From: Siphonodentalium dalli
Lineage: Eukaryota; Mollusca; Scaphopoda; Gadilida; Siphonodentaliidae
Length of the DNA: 64,000 bases
NCBI GenBank assembly: GCA_032622095.1
Contig: CP136061.1
Location: 36,649,797-36,713,796, forward strand
Direction of reading: 5' to 3'
The notes beneath the pieces were generated by a model that was given only the letters and a program-made list of their open reading frames with translations, did not search any database and was not told the DNA's origin. Below are positions 1 to 11,645 of the stretch, piece after piece; position 1 is the first letter of the stretch, and every line of letters begins with the position of its first letter. A program made the position numbers and the translations under genes.

Positions 1-90
1 CACAGGGTAAAACAAAATCCCGACTTACGACTGGATTTGATATTGCGGGTCACATACTTGAACCTATTTGCAGGAGGATATGTTGATTTA
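1..90 (+). repeat. Edge fragment: palindromic-end element terminus, LINE-like flank, family D end
   Basis: Bases 1-56 match 44001-44051 closely: both begin with the outer end of the palindromic-end element (CACAGGGTAAA) and continue with the same ~45 bp ending GCGGGTCACATA. At 44 kb that flank lies inside LINE sequence. From about base 55 the sequence switches to the family D terminus (GAACCTATTTGCAGGAGGAT). The window cuts the feature on the left, so the rest of the palindromic element cannot be seen. Confidence 0.7.
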
Positions 91-263
91 AATACAGCTG
101 GCTGATCACGGGTATACATGTGCGGTCATCAATAATGAATAGCCACCATTAAGTTGATCCAATCCGATTGGACACTATACAACTGTCACTTTCTAATCCA
201 GGCAATAATGGAGGTGTCCAAGGTGCTGCGGAAAAAGGCGTCTGCAGAAATAGGAGATAGTCT

Positions 264-430
264 CAAAGGTACGGGTGGCCTTCGCGATGGGTATTGCTGC
301 TAAAATAGTCATATCCATTAAACCGCCATAAACAGAAACAATATTAAAATATAGACAGCTTTTGTTCTTATACCAATCATAAATATGCTATTGTCAAGAT
401 CGTACGCCTTGTTAGTAAACACAAATCAGA
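264..430 (+). mobile_element. Truncated family A (TTAA-type) MITE
   Basis: It starts with the family A end AAAGGTACGGGTGGCCTTCG and follows full copies (7124-7625, 45619-46120) through the AAACCGCCATAAACAGAAA section, then breaks off. The right half and its TTAA are missing, so this is a decayed or truncated copy. Confidence 0.65.
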
Positions 431-1496
431 TTATGCTACAGTACAGTACGCAAAGAGTGTGCAATACGCAAAACGCTCAACACCGGGGAGACCAAACTAA
501 GTGACCTTAACATTCCAACAGCGCTCGCAAATCCTCGCCACTCAATATTTCGGTGTTGAATGTGTCACCACGAATCATTCACCCAAACATCGACACGGTG
601 TTGAGTGTTCTTATCGTACACACTTGATGTGTTATGTGTTTGTAGGATCAACCAAATTATTTAGCCATAAAAATAGTAAAATTTAAGATCACCGCTGGCA
701 GTGATGTCTTCACAAGGACAGTTTGAGAACAAAATATGGCTCACATCTAGCGGTAACCCAAAATATCCACATGAGAAAAAGTTCTCCAATAAAAGCTGGC
801 TGCAGGGTGCGCCAATTGATTCAAATTCGAAATTTAGCAGGGTGTACTGCTTGTGGCCATGTTTTCCCCGCAAATTTGATAGACTGATGGACAAAACCAC
901 TGAATCCGTTGAATCAATATACATGTATACATGGATTAATTTATATGCATTGTTATACACAGTACTGGTATATAAAGGCACTGAAAATAACAATATTACT
1001 AGTATACACAAAATAAACCATATATCATGGCTATGGGTTCTAATATCCGAATATGACAGCTGAGAACTTGGTGTGAATTGAAGAGTGGTGGTGTCTCAAG
1101 TATATCTAACCCTCCACGTTCGAAACATGCCATTAAATGTCATAAGTATAATCTAGCTTGAGGACAGAAGTTATCCATACCCCCCCCCCTTAATTCAACC
1201 AGGTCCTCGCGCGATGTATGGTCGATCACATGATGATCTAGGGGGGGTTAGAATTGTATAAAAACAGCACTGCATGTAAAGATAAAATAAAATAGTGCTA
1301 CATCTTATTACAGATTACTGCCATATATAATCAGTGACTATACAGACAGTCTGACAAAATAAAGTTTCAGTGACACTCTATCCGAAGAGGGGAATAATTC
1401 CATCTGTTACAGTCAATGGAGCAATTATGAATCTGGAAAGGTGAAATTTCTAAGTAATACTAGATATCGACATGACGCGATAACATATGACGTAAA
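431..1496. other. No gene seen
   Basis: Short open frames here have no recognisable domain or coding character. A C run lies at about 1183-1191. About 795-865 resembles the family F repeat of 41.2-42.2 kb (a GGGTGCGCCAATTGATTC-like stretch followed by GTGGCCATGTTTT). Confidence 0.5.
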
Positions 1497-1625
1497 TGCA
1501 ATATGGCCGCTGGCGACCAGTTTTTTCCTATAAAATTAAAAAAATATTTGATAGCTCTCATCTGATAGATCAATATCAAGATAAATATGAAGTTTGGTGA
1601 TGATCGGATGAGTGAAGTGGACTGT
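1497..1625 (+). repeat. Family F dispersed repeat fragment
   Basis: It contains ATGGCCGCTGGCGACCAG and, downstream, ATGAAGTTTGGTGATGATCG, both characteristic of the degenerate array at 41.2-42.2 kb. Same orientation. Confidence 0.55.
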
Positions 1626-1643
1626 GCTAAACGGTTTAGTAAT

Positions 1644-1965
1644 GCTTAAAAAGATTCTTACCTTAATATTTGTATGTTCACTTTATAAACTTCACTGAGT
1701 CATATTTGTCATGTATTGAGTTTGATATCTTTTGTTAACAGTTTATAAATCATGTATGTATCATGTTTGTTATTTTAATTTATGTGTTTATTATCATTAA
1801 ATAAAGTTGCATTCATTAAAAAGATTCTTACCTCAATGTTTTTATGTTCACTTTATAAACTCCACTGAGTCATGTATTGTCATGTATTGAATTTGATATC
1901 TTTTGTTAACAGTTTATAAATTATGTATGTCTCGTGTTCGTTATTATATTTTATCACATAATTTG
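1644..1965 (+). repeat. Two-copy direct repeat, period ~170 bp
   Basis: AAAAAGATTCTTACC occurs at 1648 and 1818, and the following sequence, including GATATCTTTTGTTAACAG, is repeated with few differences. The second copy loses similarity near 1960. No coding content. Confidence 0.8.
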
Positions 1966-2130
1966 GCCATAAAAGCAGTTTCATAATTATCGGTAATAGA
2001 CACGTTTAATATCAGCGCGTGCGATGACGTCACGGCGTTCTTCAGATAACTTGCGATCGCTGTAGTTTATGATTGTTGTTTTCGATGAATATTTCGCGTT
2101 GCTTCGAGTTTATTTTATCATGTGATAAAA

Positions 2131-2268
2131 GGTATCTCACACTCGTCCTATTTTATACGTAATTTATCAACCTCGTCCTCTAAATTCTATTTGAGCCTCG
2201 GCACAAATCGAATTTAGTGAACTCGGTTGATAAATTCCGTATAAAATAGGAACTCATGTGAGATCCTC
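2131..2268. repeat. Foldback inverted repeat (MITE-like)
   Basis: The left arm around 2131-2176 (ATCTCACACTCGTCC, then TATTTTATACG, AATTTATCAACC) is the imperfect reverse complement of the right arm around 2223-2268 (GGTTGATAAATTCC, GTATAAAATAGGA, CATGTGAGAT). The element is almost all stem. It has no coding capacity. Confidence 0.75.
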
Positions 2269-3614
2269 TATATATACACTTTATAGTGTATTTCAGCTGG
2301 TTTCAGAACGAAAAAAAAATGAATAAAATCAACAAATTTGTAAATTTAAAAACAATTCAAACGTTGTTGTATTCCATGTCCCAGCCCGGACATATACACC
2401 AAATTGCAATAATATTCATTGAGAAACAACGGACCAAACGCCATATAGCACCCTGTATACATCTTTTATTCCGAGCTGGCCTTTTATTCCGAGTTGGCAC
2501 ACGTCGATTGGGGCGAGTTAGCCCTGGGGCGAGTACGTCGCCGATTCCGACAACTTCTCTGTTTGCAGCAGGTATACGTTTACGCTGATTTACGCGTAAT
2601 TTAATTTACAAAGTTCCCCAATTGGTATCGTAAATAGAGCGTCCTTATTTGACAGAATGCCTGTTATTGATTATCAAGTTGCTATACATTAAAAACGACA
2701 AATTCACATGCTCGTTCAAGCGCAGTAGTCTATTTTCCCCATGTTAAAGGACATCCACAAATACTAAATAACGCTAAACTACTGCGAATGTTTGACACGA
2801 CAACTGTTAACACATTTGGGCTGAATTCATCTGACGCGGTATTATTCCTCAAAATAAAAAACAAAACCATCGTTACTTGGACATGTAGTTTGGGCTAACA
2901 TTTACATAAATCCTCCACATGATTTATCCCGACACACACGTCAGATGAAAAACAGCCATGAAGTAAACGGCCAAATTGGCCGAAACAATCACTGGGGAAA
3001 GAAAGTTTATTCTAGAACCGTGGACACATATAACAATAACTGTACTATCTTATGTACTATCGGACAGCACCTCAAATATATAAGGTGAACCGTACCCCTT
3101 ATGTGGCAGATAAGACTTCACTGTACTGGCAGCCGTTGTCAAGCACTGTGTATGAATATATTAAAAGGTTTCTATATACCAGTATTTCATGTATTGATCG
3201 ACATATCTCTTCCTATCACCCAATTACTCATCGTGATTTTTTAGGCTAAAGTGAGCAATGTTCGTAAAATAATTTTGTCTAATTTGATTTCAAATCGGAT
3301 ATGGCTTCTTTAGTTAATATTTAAATATTGCTTCTCACCTGGAGAATTCAAGGAAACGTATATAGTGTGCCCTGATTAGGTAGGTCAAAGCCATGTCGTA
3401 ACTGAAGAACCTTTTTGGAATATCTTTCTCAAAATCGGAATCGTTTCCATCTGGACTACATTTATACTCCACTCCAAGCACTGATAACACGCTAGATATG
3501 GTGAAGAGAACAAAACAGTATGGTTTTTACTTGACCATTTGGTGGCGTATTACATGTAATATATGCAATTGTGTAGGGTTGTTCAATTATATACAACCTC
3601 GACACCGCGCATCG
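2269..3614. other. No gene seen
   Basis: AT-rich sequence. The open frame at 2286-2588 and others are short and show no motif. Confidence 0.5.
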
Positions 3615-4048
3615 AAATTTAAAAGCCACATGGCGGTTTGCGCTCCAAAATTTACCTGATATTATTCGCTTTTGAATTTGTCCCGGTATCGAACTTGTTC
3701 GAGAAATACTTGAACTACCTTTCTACACGCATTATATGTTACAGAAAGACGCATTGAGGTCATAGAAATACAACTTTGAGCACTGTACTTGTGTCCTAAA
3801 CAAACAACAGCCAAGTGAACGGCATCGAGAAGAACAATAGCGTTCCGTGTTAGTTTTCTCCTGATATGGTAGAAATCAAAATGTGTTTTTTTTTTACTTC
3901 TGTGCGAAAACAGCTGGAAAATGGCTGTGACAATGACAAGTATTTTTCAGAGTAATTGAAGCCGGTATATCGATATTTCGAGCATTTGTCAACCTATCTT
4001 ATACCTCCTTCCAATTTACGCAGACAAACTTTGGAAGCTCGAATGAGC
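3615..4048 (-). mobile_element. Family B MITE-like repeat, minus orientation
   Basis: Reverse complement of the copy at 10120-10546: it opens with AAAAGCCACATGGCGGTTTG and ends near GACAAACTTTGGAAGCTCGA. Shared internal blocks include CAGCTGGAAAATGGC and the CCTGATATGGTAGAAAT core. No transposase frame. Confidence 0.7.
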
Positions 4049-5640
4049 CATGTTGTTTAACTAACCATGTAGTTATCATACATCTTCTGCAAACGATTTT
4101 ATAAATTCAGTGACGAATTCATTTCGTAATCTTTTGTAAAGTTTACCGACAATTACAATAGTGCTTGACAATTCTAAATCGGAGTGTCTATGGGGTCGCT
4201 TTACATTGTACTCGAAGCGGGCGTAGCTATAGTTTTCTCCGTAGGGGGATGTCCACCTTGACATTTCCAACTCTACCCCACCCTTCGACCTGACCAATCT
4301 CCCTGGTTCGTAGACTTCCACTATACACGCGCTTTTGTGTTCGAACTTTCCAACTGGCACCTCAAGCTTTCTAACTGTTGGAAAATTTCCAACGATGGCC
4401 GTTTCAGACCATAAGTAGAAACATGTGCTACTCTTGGTCTAATAACTGCCCACAAATTACTGGTTGAAAGAGCAATGAGAACAATTTCAACCTATATATG
4501 GTGTAAAATGTCAAATAATTGTGTCAGGTATAACATTTCCAACTATTGAACATTTTGACCGAAGTTGGGGGTAGATACCCCCTCCCCGTCGTCACAGCCC
4601 TGTGTCGAATCTTCCTATTCTGCGAACGTGATCCGGTACTTGAAATCACAATCGAATCTACGTCACGACGGGCGAATTTTATAGCGAATCGTATCAATAT
4701 CACTTCGCATTGGTCCGATTACATTTCGAATGCAAATAGGATAAATTCATTCCAAATATATCTGCTAGAGCTCACGTCATATCTTCTCAGTTAATGAACA
4801 CGTGCACTTCTCAAGGGCAAACACATAGTAAATGCGGCAGAATTGTGGAAATATAACGTGGCATGGCGTATACATTGACATGGCTCTGACCGGCTTCTTA
4901 AAGGGGTACTATAAACTAAATCCGACCATGTTGAGATCATCTCGTTTTATACTCAACAGAATATATGCAACAAATGAATGAATTTGAGCCATGGATGAGT
5001 GCAAAATACACCATGTGCTCTATGAACGATGCAAACAACATGGTAATTATAATGAGAAGGAATTTATGACTGGAGTCATTTTCGCGGAATTCATGAACGA
5101 ATCCGCACCAACATCGCAAAAACGACAAATCGATAGGAAATTGAATGTGCATCAACACACCTTGGCATAATTTCGGACTTTCAATGAATGAATGGCTCAG
5201 TTCGGTAGTGACAAGTGATACCGTAAACTGTTTGTGGCGCATCCTGTTGACTGTTTATCATTTTCTCCAACCTTGACGAAAGAACCACGAGATAACATGA
5301 GCTTGTCTGTCGACCCATGCATACCGCCTAAGGTGGCTGTAGAAGTTTCAGGACTATGACCATTTATCAATGGTTTTGAAATGCGTAATGGTTTGGTTTA
5401 AACATATTTATTCGCCATATATGCATATAAATACACACAGTCGGCAACGGGATTGAAGAACAAGTGCGAGCCACTTATATGCTACTTCTCTCCCGATCAC
5501 CATACACTCAAGTGAAATAAAAAAAAATGATACATGGCATTGAACAATTATATATGGTATTAACGATAATGGTAAATGATGTAATGCGTAATCGCATTGG
5601 AGTTATTAATAAACATAGTCATATGTTGTCATATGGTTGA
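4049..5640. other. No gene seen
   Basis: Open frames at 4076-4360, 4546-4794 and 4937-5242 are short and have no recognisable domain. No clear repeat was identified by eye. Confidence 0.45.
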
Positions 5641-5932
5641 TGAGGCAGGGAGGCCCAGAAGGCAGGGAGGCCCAGAAGGCAGGGAGGCCCAGAAGGCAGG
5701 GAGTCCCAGAAGGCAGGGAGTCCCAGAAGGCAGGGAGTCCCAGAAGGCAGGGAGTCCCACAAGGCAGGGAGTCCCAGAAGGCAGGGAGTCCCACAAGGCA
5801 GGGAGGCCCAGAAGGCAGGGGGGAGTCCCAGAAGGCAGGGAGTCCCAGAAGGCAGGGAGTCCCAGAAGGCAGGGAGTCCCAGAAGGCAGGGAGGCACAGA
5901 AGGCAGGGAGGCACAGAAGGCAGGGAGGCCCT
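5641..5932. repeat. 17-bp minisatellite (~17 copies)
   Basis: Tandem unit AGGCAGGGAGTCCCAGA, with variants GAGGCCCAGA, GAGTCCCACA and GAGGCACAGA, and one 2-3 base expansion of the G run near 5820. Because 17 is not a multiple of 3, all three frames on each strand stay open in turn and give repetitive Gly/Arg/Gln or Pro/Leu/Ser peptides; these are by-products of the repeat rather than genes. Confidence 0.95.
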
Positions 5933-6396
5933 TTCATGGCGATTTATCGGCTTCCCTAGAGACTTCGCGTATCCACTGGTTGGGATCAAGTTTGTTCATG
6001 GTACGATGGGGCATGGGCCGCTCTAAAACCGTTAAAAGTAGATGTTGACCCAATCATTGTATGTGTAGAAATGTAATATAGTCGTGTGGATCGACATTTC
6101 CAATATTTATCTCAATCCTGAGGACATGACAGCCATGTTGAGTATTCATCTTGTCCTATTGTACTGACATATGGGTATTCATGTCCAGCGTGTATTAACT
6201 GTTTGGTTTATGGAATACATCCCTCGGCCCAATCTCAATTTCCTATTACTGAACTTAACCTAGAGCATTTTGTACCGCCCACTTAAAGCACATACGTGCT
6301 GCTACACAAACAGGTAGTCAAATGGGTAGTCAAATGGGATTGCTCTTTCGATCCTCAAGTTATGTATACGATATAGGGAACAATGAAAAACAACTT
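5933..6396. other. No gene seen
   Basis: Spacer between the minisatellite and a family C repeat. Nothing recognisable. Confidence 0.45.
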
Positions 6397-6742
6397 AACA
6401 TATCCTCACGAAAATATGCACATAATCGACATATAATGTGAAATAGGTACATAATGTGAGTATTTGTTTATGAAATAATTTATTTCGTTTTTTGGCGCGG
6501 AACACAGTGAAAACACATGTTAAAGAGTGTACACCTGAAAAATCGTGAATTGCCTTATTTATGTCATTGTCCGCACATAATCTGCTTAGAATCGCTTCAT
6601 TATGAGTAGTTTATGCGACTAAAGCGCTCTCATTTTCAGCACATTATCGACTCACAATGAGGCGATTCTAAGAAAATTATCTACCTAAAACAAGTTATAT
6701 TATAAGCGGATAATGTGCGGATTTGTCGGAAGAACAGGCCGA
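6397..6742 (+). mobile_element. Family C MITE-like repeat
   Basis: It begins with ACATATCCTCACGAAAATAT and GCACATAATCGAC, has the block GGCGCGGAACACAGTGAAAACAC, and ends near GAAGAACAGGC. Copies in either orientation lie at 36412-37045, 47249-47560 and 49880-50185. Non-coding. Confidence 0.7.
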
Positions 6743-7123
6743 ACAACTATTACATAAAAAATTCAATGTTGAAATGGGTGATAACTCAACTATAATACGT
6801 CCAACTAATCTCGTAATCTCAGGATGCCCTAGTTGTAAATATCTGTAAATTCTCTTTAAGGTTTCATATATTATTATTTATTTTGTATCAGGCATAAAGC
6901 GCCCATATAGTATATCACAATTTAGCATACATATGTTACATCATAATAGAGATTATATTAAAGACTACATATAAAGTAGATTATTCCAATGACCAAATAA
7001 GTATGAGCTGAATAACAACTCATTATTATAAATGGCATATAGTATCTTATTTGTAGAATTAGACGTTCTCTCTATAAAAGGAACAGGATACGAAGTTGTA
7101 AAAGCTTGAACAAAGGGACACAC
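6743..7123. other. No gene seen
   Basis: AT-rich spacer without recognisable features. Confidence 0.45.
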
Positions 7124-7625
7124 TTAAAGGTACGGTTGGCCTTGGCGATGGGTATCCTGTGAAAATATTTCCACCCGTCAAAAACCGCCACAAACAGAAA
7201 GAACATCAAAATGTAGACAGACTTTGTCCGTATATAAATAACAAATATCGCATAAACAGTATGTTATTCTCATATGTTTAACCATTGTTATGTAAACAAC
7301 AGCATAAAAAGTTACTTTTCTGGTGTTTGTTTATATTATGATCGTAAACATAAAGAGCGTTCTTTGTTGTTGAATTCCTGATATGGAACTAATAAAGAGC
7401 GTTTATGCCAGTTGTGTGTGATTAGCCAGTAGAATTGTGCTGTCCTCTGTAACACAATCAGGCTCTTGCTTAGGTAAAATATAATAGGTATTTATGATAA
7501 CATGCTGTTTACGTGATGATCATGGTATATATGAACGAAACTGTATGCGTTTTAGTGTTTTTCTGTTTACGGTGTTTGGAACAAATATGAATATTTTCGA
7601 CAATTAAGGCCGCACGTGCCTTTAA
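7124..7625 (+). mobile_element. Family A MITE, full copy, TTAA duplication
   Basis: Bounded by TTAA at 7124-7127 and 7622-7625. Inside are imperfect inverted termini: AGGTACGGTTGGCC on the left and GGCCGCACGTGCCT on the right. At 502 bp it matches copies at 14357-14858 (inverted) and 45619-46120. The centre carries two direct copies of TAAAGAGCGTT (7351, 7393) around CCTGATATGG. TTAA duplications are the hallmark of piggyBac transposition, so this is probably a non-autonomous piggyBac-type MITE; no transposase is seen. Confidence 0.85.
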
Positions 7626-8750
7626 GTACGTCGCTTAACACGTCGAAAATTGGGATAAATGGTAACAACGCTCGGGTAGATGCTATAATTGCAGGTACAC
7701 AGGTTCCAAGGAAAATCATCGACCAATAAATGATAATATGATCATACGCAAGCGTAATTAACGAACCAAAGCTAAAACAATCACATAGGGGTTTCTGCAT
7801 GTAGCGTTTAAAACAATTCTTGTCAAAATCACTTTATAGATTCCCACCAAATAAGATTCACATGCATAAGGTTTATGTTTGGTGGGGTAATTATAAAGTG
7901 TTATACATGTTGTCGAGAGTGCATGTAACTGAAACTAACCATTATATTACTTGGCGTGCTGGGGGAGCTCTCCGCTTCAGATACTCAGGATGTTCATTTC
8001 ATCATAACATGATCACCATGTCGACTTCAACGATAGTCGATAAACAACGTCATCGTGTAACTTTCACCATTGACCGAATTCGCGTGGAACTGAGTGTATA
8101 TTCTGCTTTGTTCATAAGTATGTGTTTTCATTCTATTCAAGAAAATAGGATATATATGGATTATCAGATGCATGTAAGTATGCAGACTTATGATAACAAT
8201 CAAATCCATATTAAATATTATCATATTTCCTTTCACACGGTATATATAGTCTCTACAGAACCATGCAGTATTGATCAACTGCTGTGCATCAGTTGGAAAA
8301 TAAAGATTTGAGATACACGTAGATCCTGTTGAATTGTTGTGATTTTAGTTTATTAAAAAAATTATTAAAACTTCCTAGGGTCCGACGATTTGATCCAGTA
8401 GAGTGCCGGAGTAGATCCGTTAGAAATTCATTTTGGACCTACTTTCCCTTATAAATAAAAACAAATACATGATTTTATGACGTTTATATAAATAGGAGAA
8501 TGTTGCACGTCGACAGGTTTGGGTTGGCCTCTTGACAGCCGATTACGACATTAGTGCTTTAAGCCCACCGATCTACTGTGCGACATTCGCGCTCGCGAAA
8601 TTCAAAACAACAGCGTCGTATTAGATAATAATTGGTGACGTCATAAAATCGGATATAGTCTATATACGACCCAAAGCGTCCGGCTTTGGTTCGTTATAAT
8701 ACATGAAATAATACAACTCGGACAACAATAATATGGTGAGCTTATTTCAG
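7626..8750. other. No gene seen
   Basis: An open frame at 7820-8311 (163 codons) has no recognisable motif and low-complexity composition, so I do not call it. No repeat was recognised. Confidence 0.45.
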
Positions 8751-9687
8751 TGAATACAATAGTCCAAGTCTTCTCGTACTAAAACTAGCTAAGATTTTGG
8801 GATGGAGATGCTAGTGTTTAGTCCGAGTTCCAGGCCCATGCATTTCTATGACACGAGTTACGCCCAGGATCTGTGGCGGGAATCTGTGGTGTATTTTACT
8901 CGATTTACCTAACAAAGCAATACATGATGCTATATACATCGGAAAGAGTGACATCTTATGGTCATAATGGTGTATAATAATCTAACTTTAATGTTAAATT
9001 ACACATAGAATATTCCGGTTGATTGCCACAAACATCGTTGTTTTTTCTGTTTGTTTACTTAACTGAAAGCCGAACTCAGGTTCCGAAGAACTTCGGCATT
9101 GTCCGGTGTTTGTTTTGGCCGAGACGAATTTCGATACAAACAAAATGGCGGCCCCCATGATATTCTAATGGTCATTGTGTTTACACTGTTTTAAACTGTG
9201 AGATGGTTATAATTCCCGTAATTTATTTAATGTATTACATTTATATCTTCATCTATGTATTTATTTATTTATTGTAACGTATAATTACGATTACAATGGA
9301 GAATTCATCGTGCGTGGTTGATTGAAAATCTACGGAATATTTTCACCGGAAAATGCCGAACGCAGTTCGCAAGGTCAACTGAGTTCGCATACTTTAAAAA
9401 ATATGTAAACACTGCGGCAAAAGTTTCTTTTCACATTAAATTACCGCTTTCAATTCACAACCGATGTGGGTTTCAGATCAAATAGCATGTATTCTGCGGA
9501 AACTATCCGTTTATTGTAGCAATTGTGATATTTTATTTCATATAATTGTGGTTTTATTTGAGCGGGTCACTAACGCTTAACTCGTGTCATAGAAATGCAT
9601 GGGCCTGGAACTCGGACTAAACACTAGCATCTCCATCCCAAAATCTTAGCTAGTTTTAGTACGAGAAGACTTGTACTATGAATACAA
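8751..9687. mobile_element. Long-TIR DNA element with 9-bp target duplication (MULE-like)
   Basis: The TGAATACAA duplication occurs at 8751-8759 and 9679-9687. Between them (8760-9678, 919 bp) the two ends are near-perfect inverted repeats of about 105 bp, starting TAGTCCAAGTCTTCTCGTAC on the left and TAGTACAAGTCTTCTCGTAC when the right end is read inward. Long TIRs plus a 9-bp duplication point to a Mutator-like element. The interior has no transposase frame, so it is non-autonomous. The near-identical arms suggest a recent insertion or arm conversion. Confidence 0.85.
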
Positions 9688-10119
9688 CTGATAAATTAAT
9701 ACACTGACACCTTGCCCGTTGAAAGAATGTAGCATTCCACTAATATTGCCGAAATTCCAACCACACCATTTGTTCCATTTTAGAGCTATGCATCATTGTT
9801 AATATTTGCTTTTTAGTTTAAACAGTATTTATTTTTCCTCTAGATTCAAATATGTAATTGCATCAGGTACAAATTTATAAGAAAAATGGGATAGGCAACA
9901 AGCCATGGGCTTAGTTGAAGCCCTCTTCCTTATTTTTTTAATTCGGGACAAATTTGTCACAGATAAATAAACAGCAATAATTCCACCAACGAGAGATTGT
10001 TGCATGTAAGAATGATAGCGCGTGCTACCAATATGGATATCAATATTTATCAAAATAACTAATTTTGAGCAAAATTATTCCCCCAATGACATTCGATCGC
10101 CACGGCGGATGGTGTGGCA
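9688..10119. other. No gene seen
   Basis: AT-rich spacer between two repeats. Confidence 0.4.
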
Positions 10120-10546
10120 AAAACATTTCGAGCTTCGAAATTTTGTCTACGTAATTTGGAAGGAGGTATACGATAGGTTGACAAATGCATGACATGTTGA
10201 TATACCGGCTTCGTGTGCTCTGGAAAATACTTGCCAAAAGCCACGGCCATTTTCCAGCTGTTTTAAATTTTTCGTACAGAAGTGATACGAACGCTCTTTA
10301 TTTCTACCATATCAGGAAAAGAATAACACGGAACGCTCTTTTCTGTGCCATGGCTGTTGCTTGTTTTGGACCCAAACACCGTGTTCACAGTTGTATTTTG
10401 TGATACTTCAATGCGTATTTCTCGGACATTTTATACACGTAGAAAGGTAGTTCAAGTATTTATCGATCCATTTCGATACCGGGAACATCTCAAAACTGGT
10501 TATTATCAGGTGTATTTTGGAGCGCAAACCGCCATGTGGCTTTAGA
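10120..10546 (+). mobile_element. Family B MITE-like repeat
   Basis: Runs from CATTTCGAGCTTCGAAATTT to AAACCGCCATGTGGCTTTA. It contains GAACGCTCTTTATTTC and, ~40 bp on, GGAACGCTCTTTTC, the family B version of the paired AAAGAGCGTT motif, around CCATATCAGG. Same family as 3615-4048 and 11041-11398. Confidence 0.7.
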
Positions 10547-11040
10547 GACTAATTATGACGAGTAAATTGAATATCAATGTTCAGACTGATAAACGGGACC
10601 AAAATATGACATCAAGCAAGAGACAGGGGCTTCCAGTTTCAATATTTAATCAATATTTGTTCCTTTATAACACGATATCATTGGATGGGTCCGGCTTCTG
10701 ACGAGAATATATTTACATTGAAAACAACTCTCCACCAGTTCTCATAGGTTATCATTGTTGTTTTGACCCACAATTATCCCTGTGATGCTAACGTCAGCTA
10801 ATGTATTTCTGCTAGAACTTTAAATGGTATGAACGTTGAAAGATTCACATATTCCCTGTTATTGAATGATGTTCATCTTTGGATTAGATATGTATGGTAT
10901 GTGTGGAATGTATGGTATCCACTCATGTAATAAAAGGGTGAATAAGTGAACACAATATGCTAACAAAAGAAGAAATCATCTTTGTGAGGATAACAACTTT
11001 TGATTTAGGGATTCCCATGTCAGCAATTTAAACGGACATG

Positions 11041-11398
11041 GCTGATTCGAACCTCCAAATTTTGTTCTACGTAGTTTGGAGCGACGGATACGATAGGTCG
11101 ATAAATAAACGAACTATTGCTATACCGGCTTCATATTCTCAAAAAAAAAACAATTGCCAAAGTCGCCATTGTCAGTGGTTTTCAACTTTTCGCCAGAAGT
11201 CAGACAAACGCTCTTTATTGCTACCATATCACGAATTGAACGCTCTTTTATGTTCCATGTCGAGCAAATGGCTGTTTTGTGTTGGGACCCTAACACCGTA
11301 ACCACAGTTGTATTTTTCATTACTTCAATGCGTCTTTTTGTGTTACATAATGCTCGTAGAAAGGTAGTTCAGATATGTATCGACCTATTTCGATACTG
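11041..11398 (+). mobile_element. Family B MITE-like repeat, second copy
   Basis: Direct-orientation copy of 10120-10546 sharing the TTTTGTTCTACGTAGTTTGG start, the two CGCTCTTT motifs and the AGAAAGGTAGTTCA end; it lacks the terminal block with CCGCCATGTGGC. Non-coding. Confidence 0.65.
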
Positions 11399-11645
11399 AC
11401 ACAAATTAGAATACATGCATTTGGTTGAGGAGATCCTCAATAGTCTACATGTGTTTGATTACTGGAACAGACTGCCGATGTAAAACTGTATAATGAAATC
11501 CTTATCCTCCTATTTTTGCAGTTTATCAAACTTTGCATGTGACACATCGGTGATATATGAATGGCCATAGGTCGTAAACCTATTGTTGTGGGGTCCACAG
11601 TGGGGACAAAATAAATATCTCCGACATCATGAGATACATGGAGAT

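Noticed and set aside
5597-6026. Long open frames on both strands over the 17-bp minisatellite
   Set aside because: Open in several frames on both strands only because the 17-bp repeat lacks stops; no start context, domain or codon signal.
7820-8311. 163-codon open frame
   Set aside because: No domain or signal, overlaps a minus-strand open frame, and AT-rich non-coding DNA gives frames of this size.
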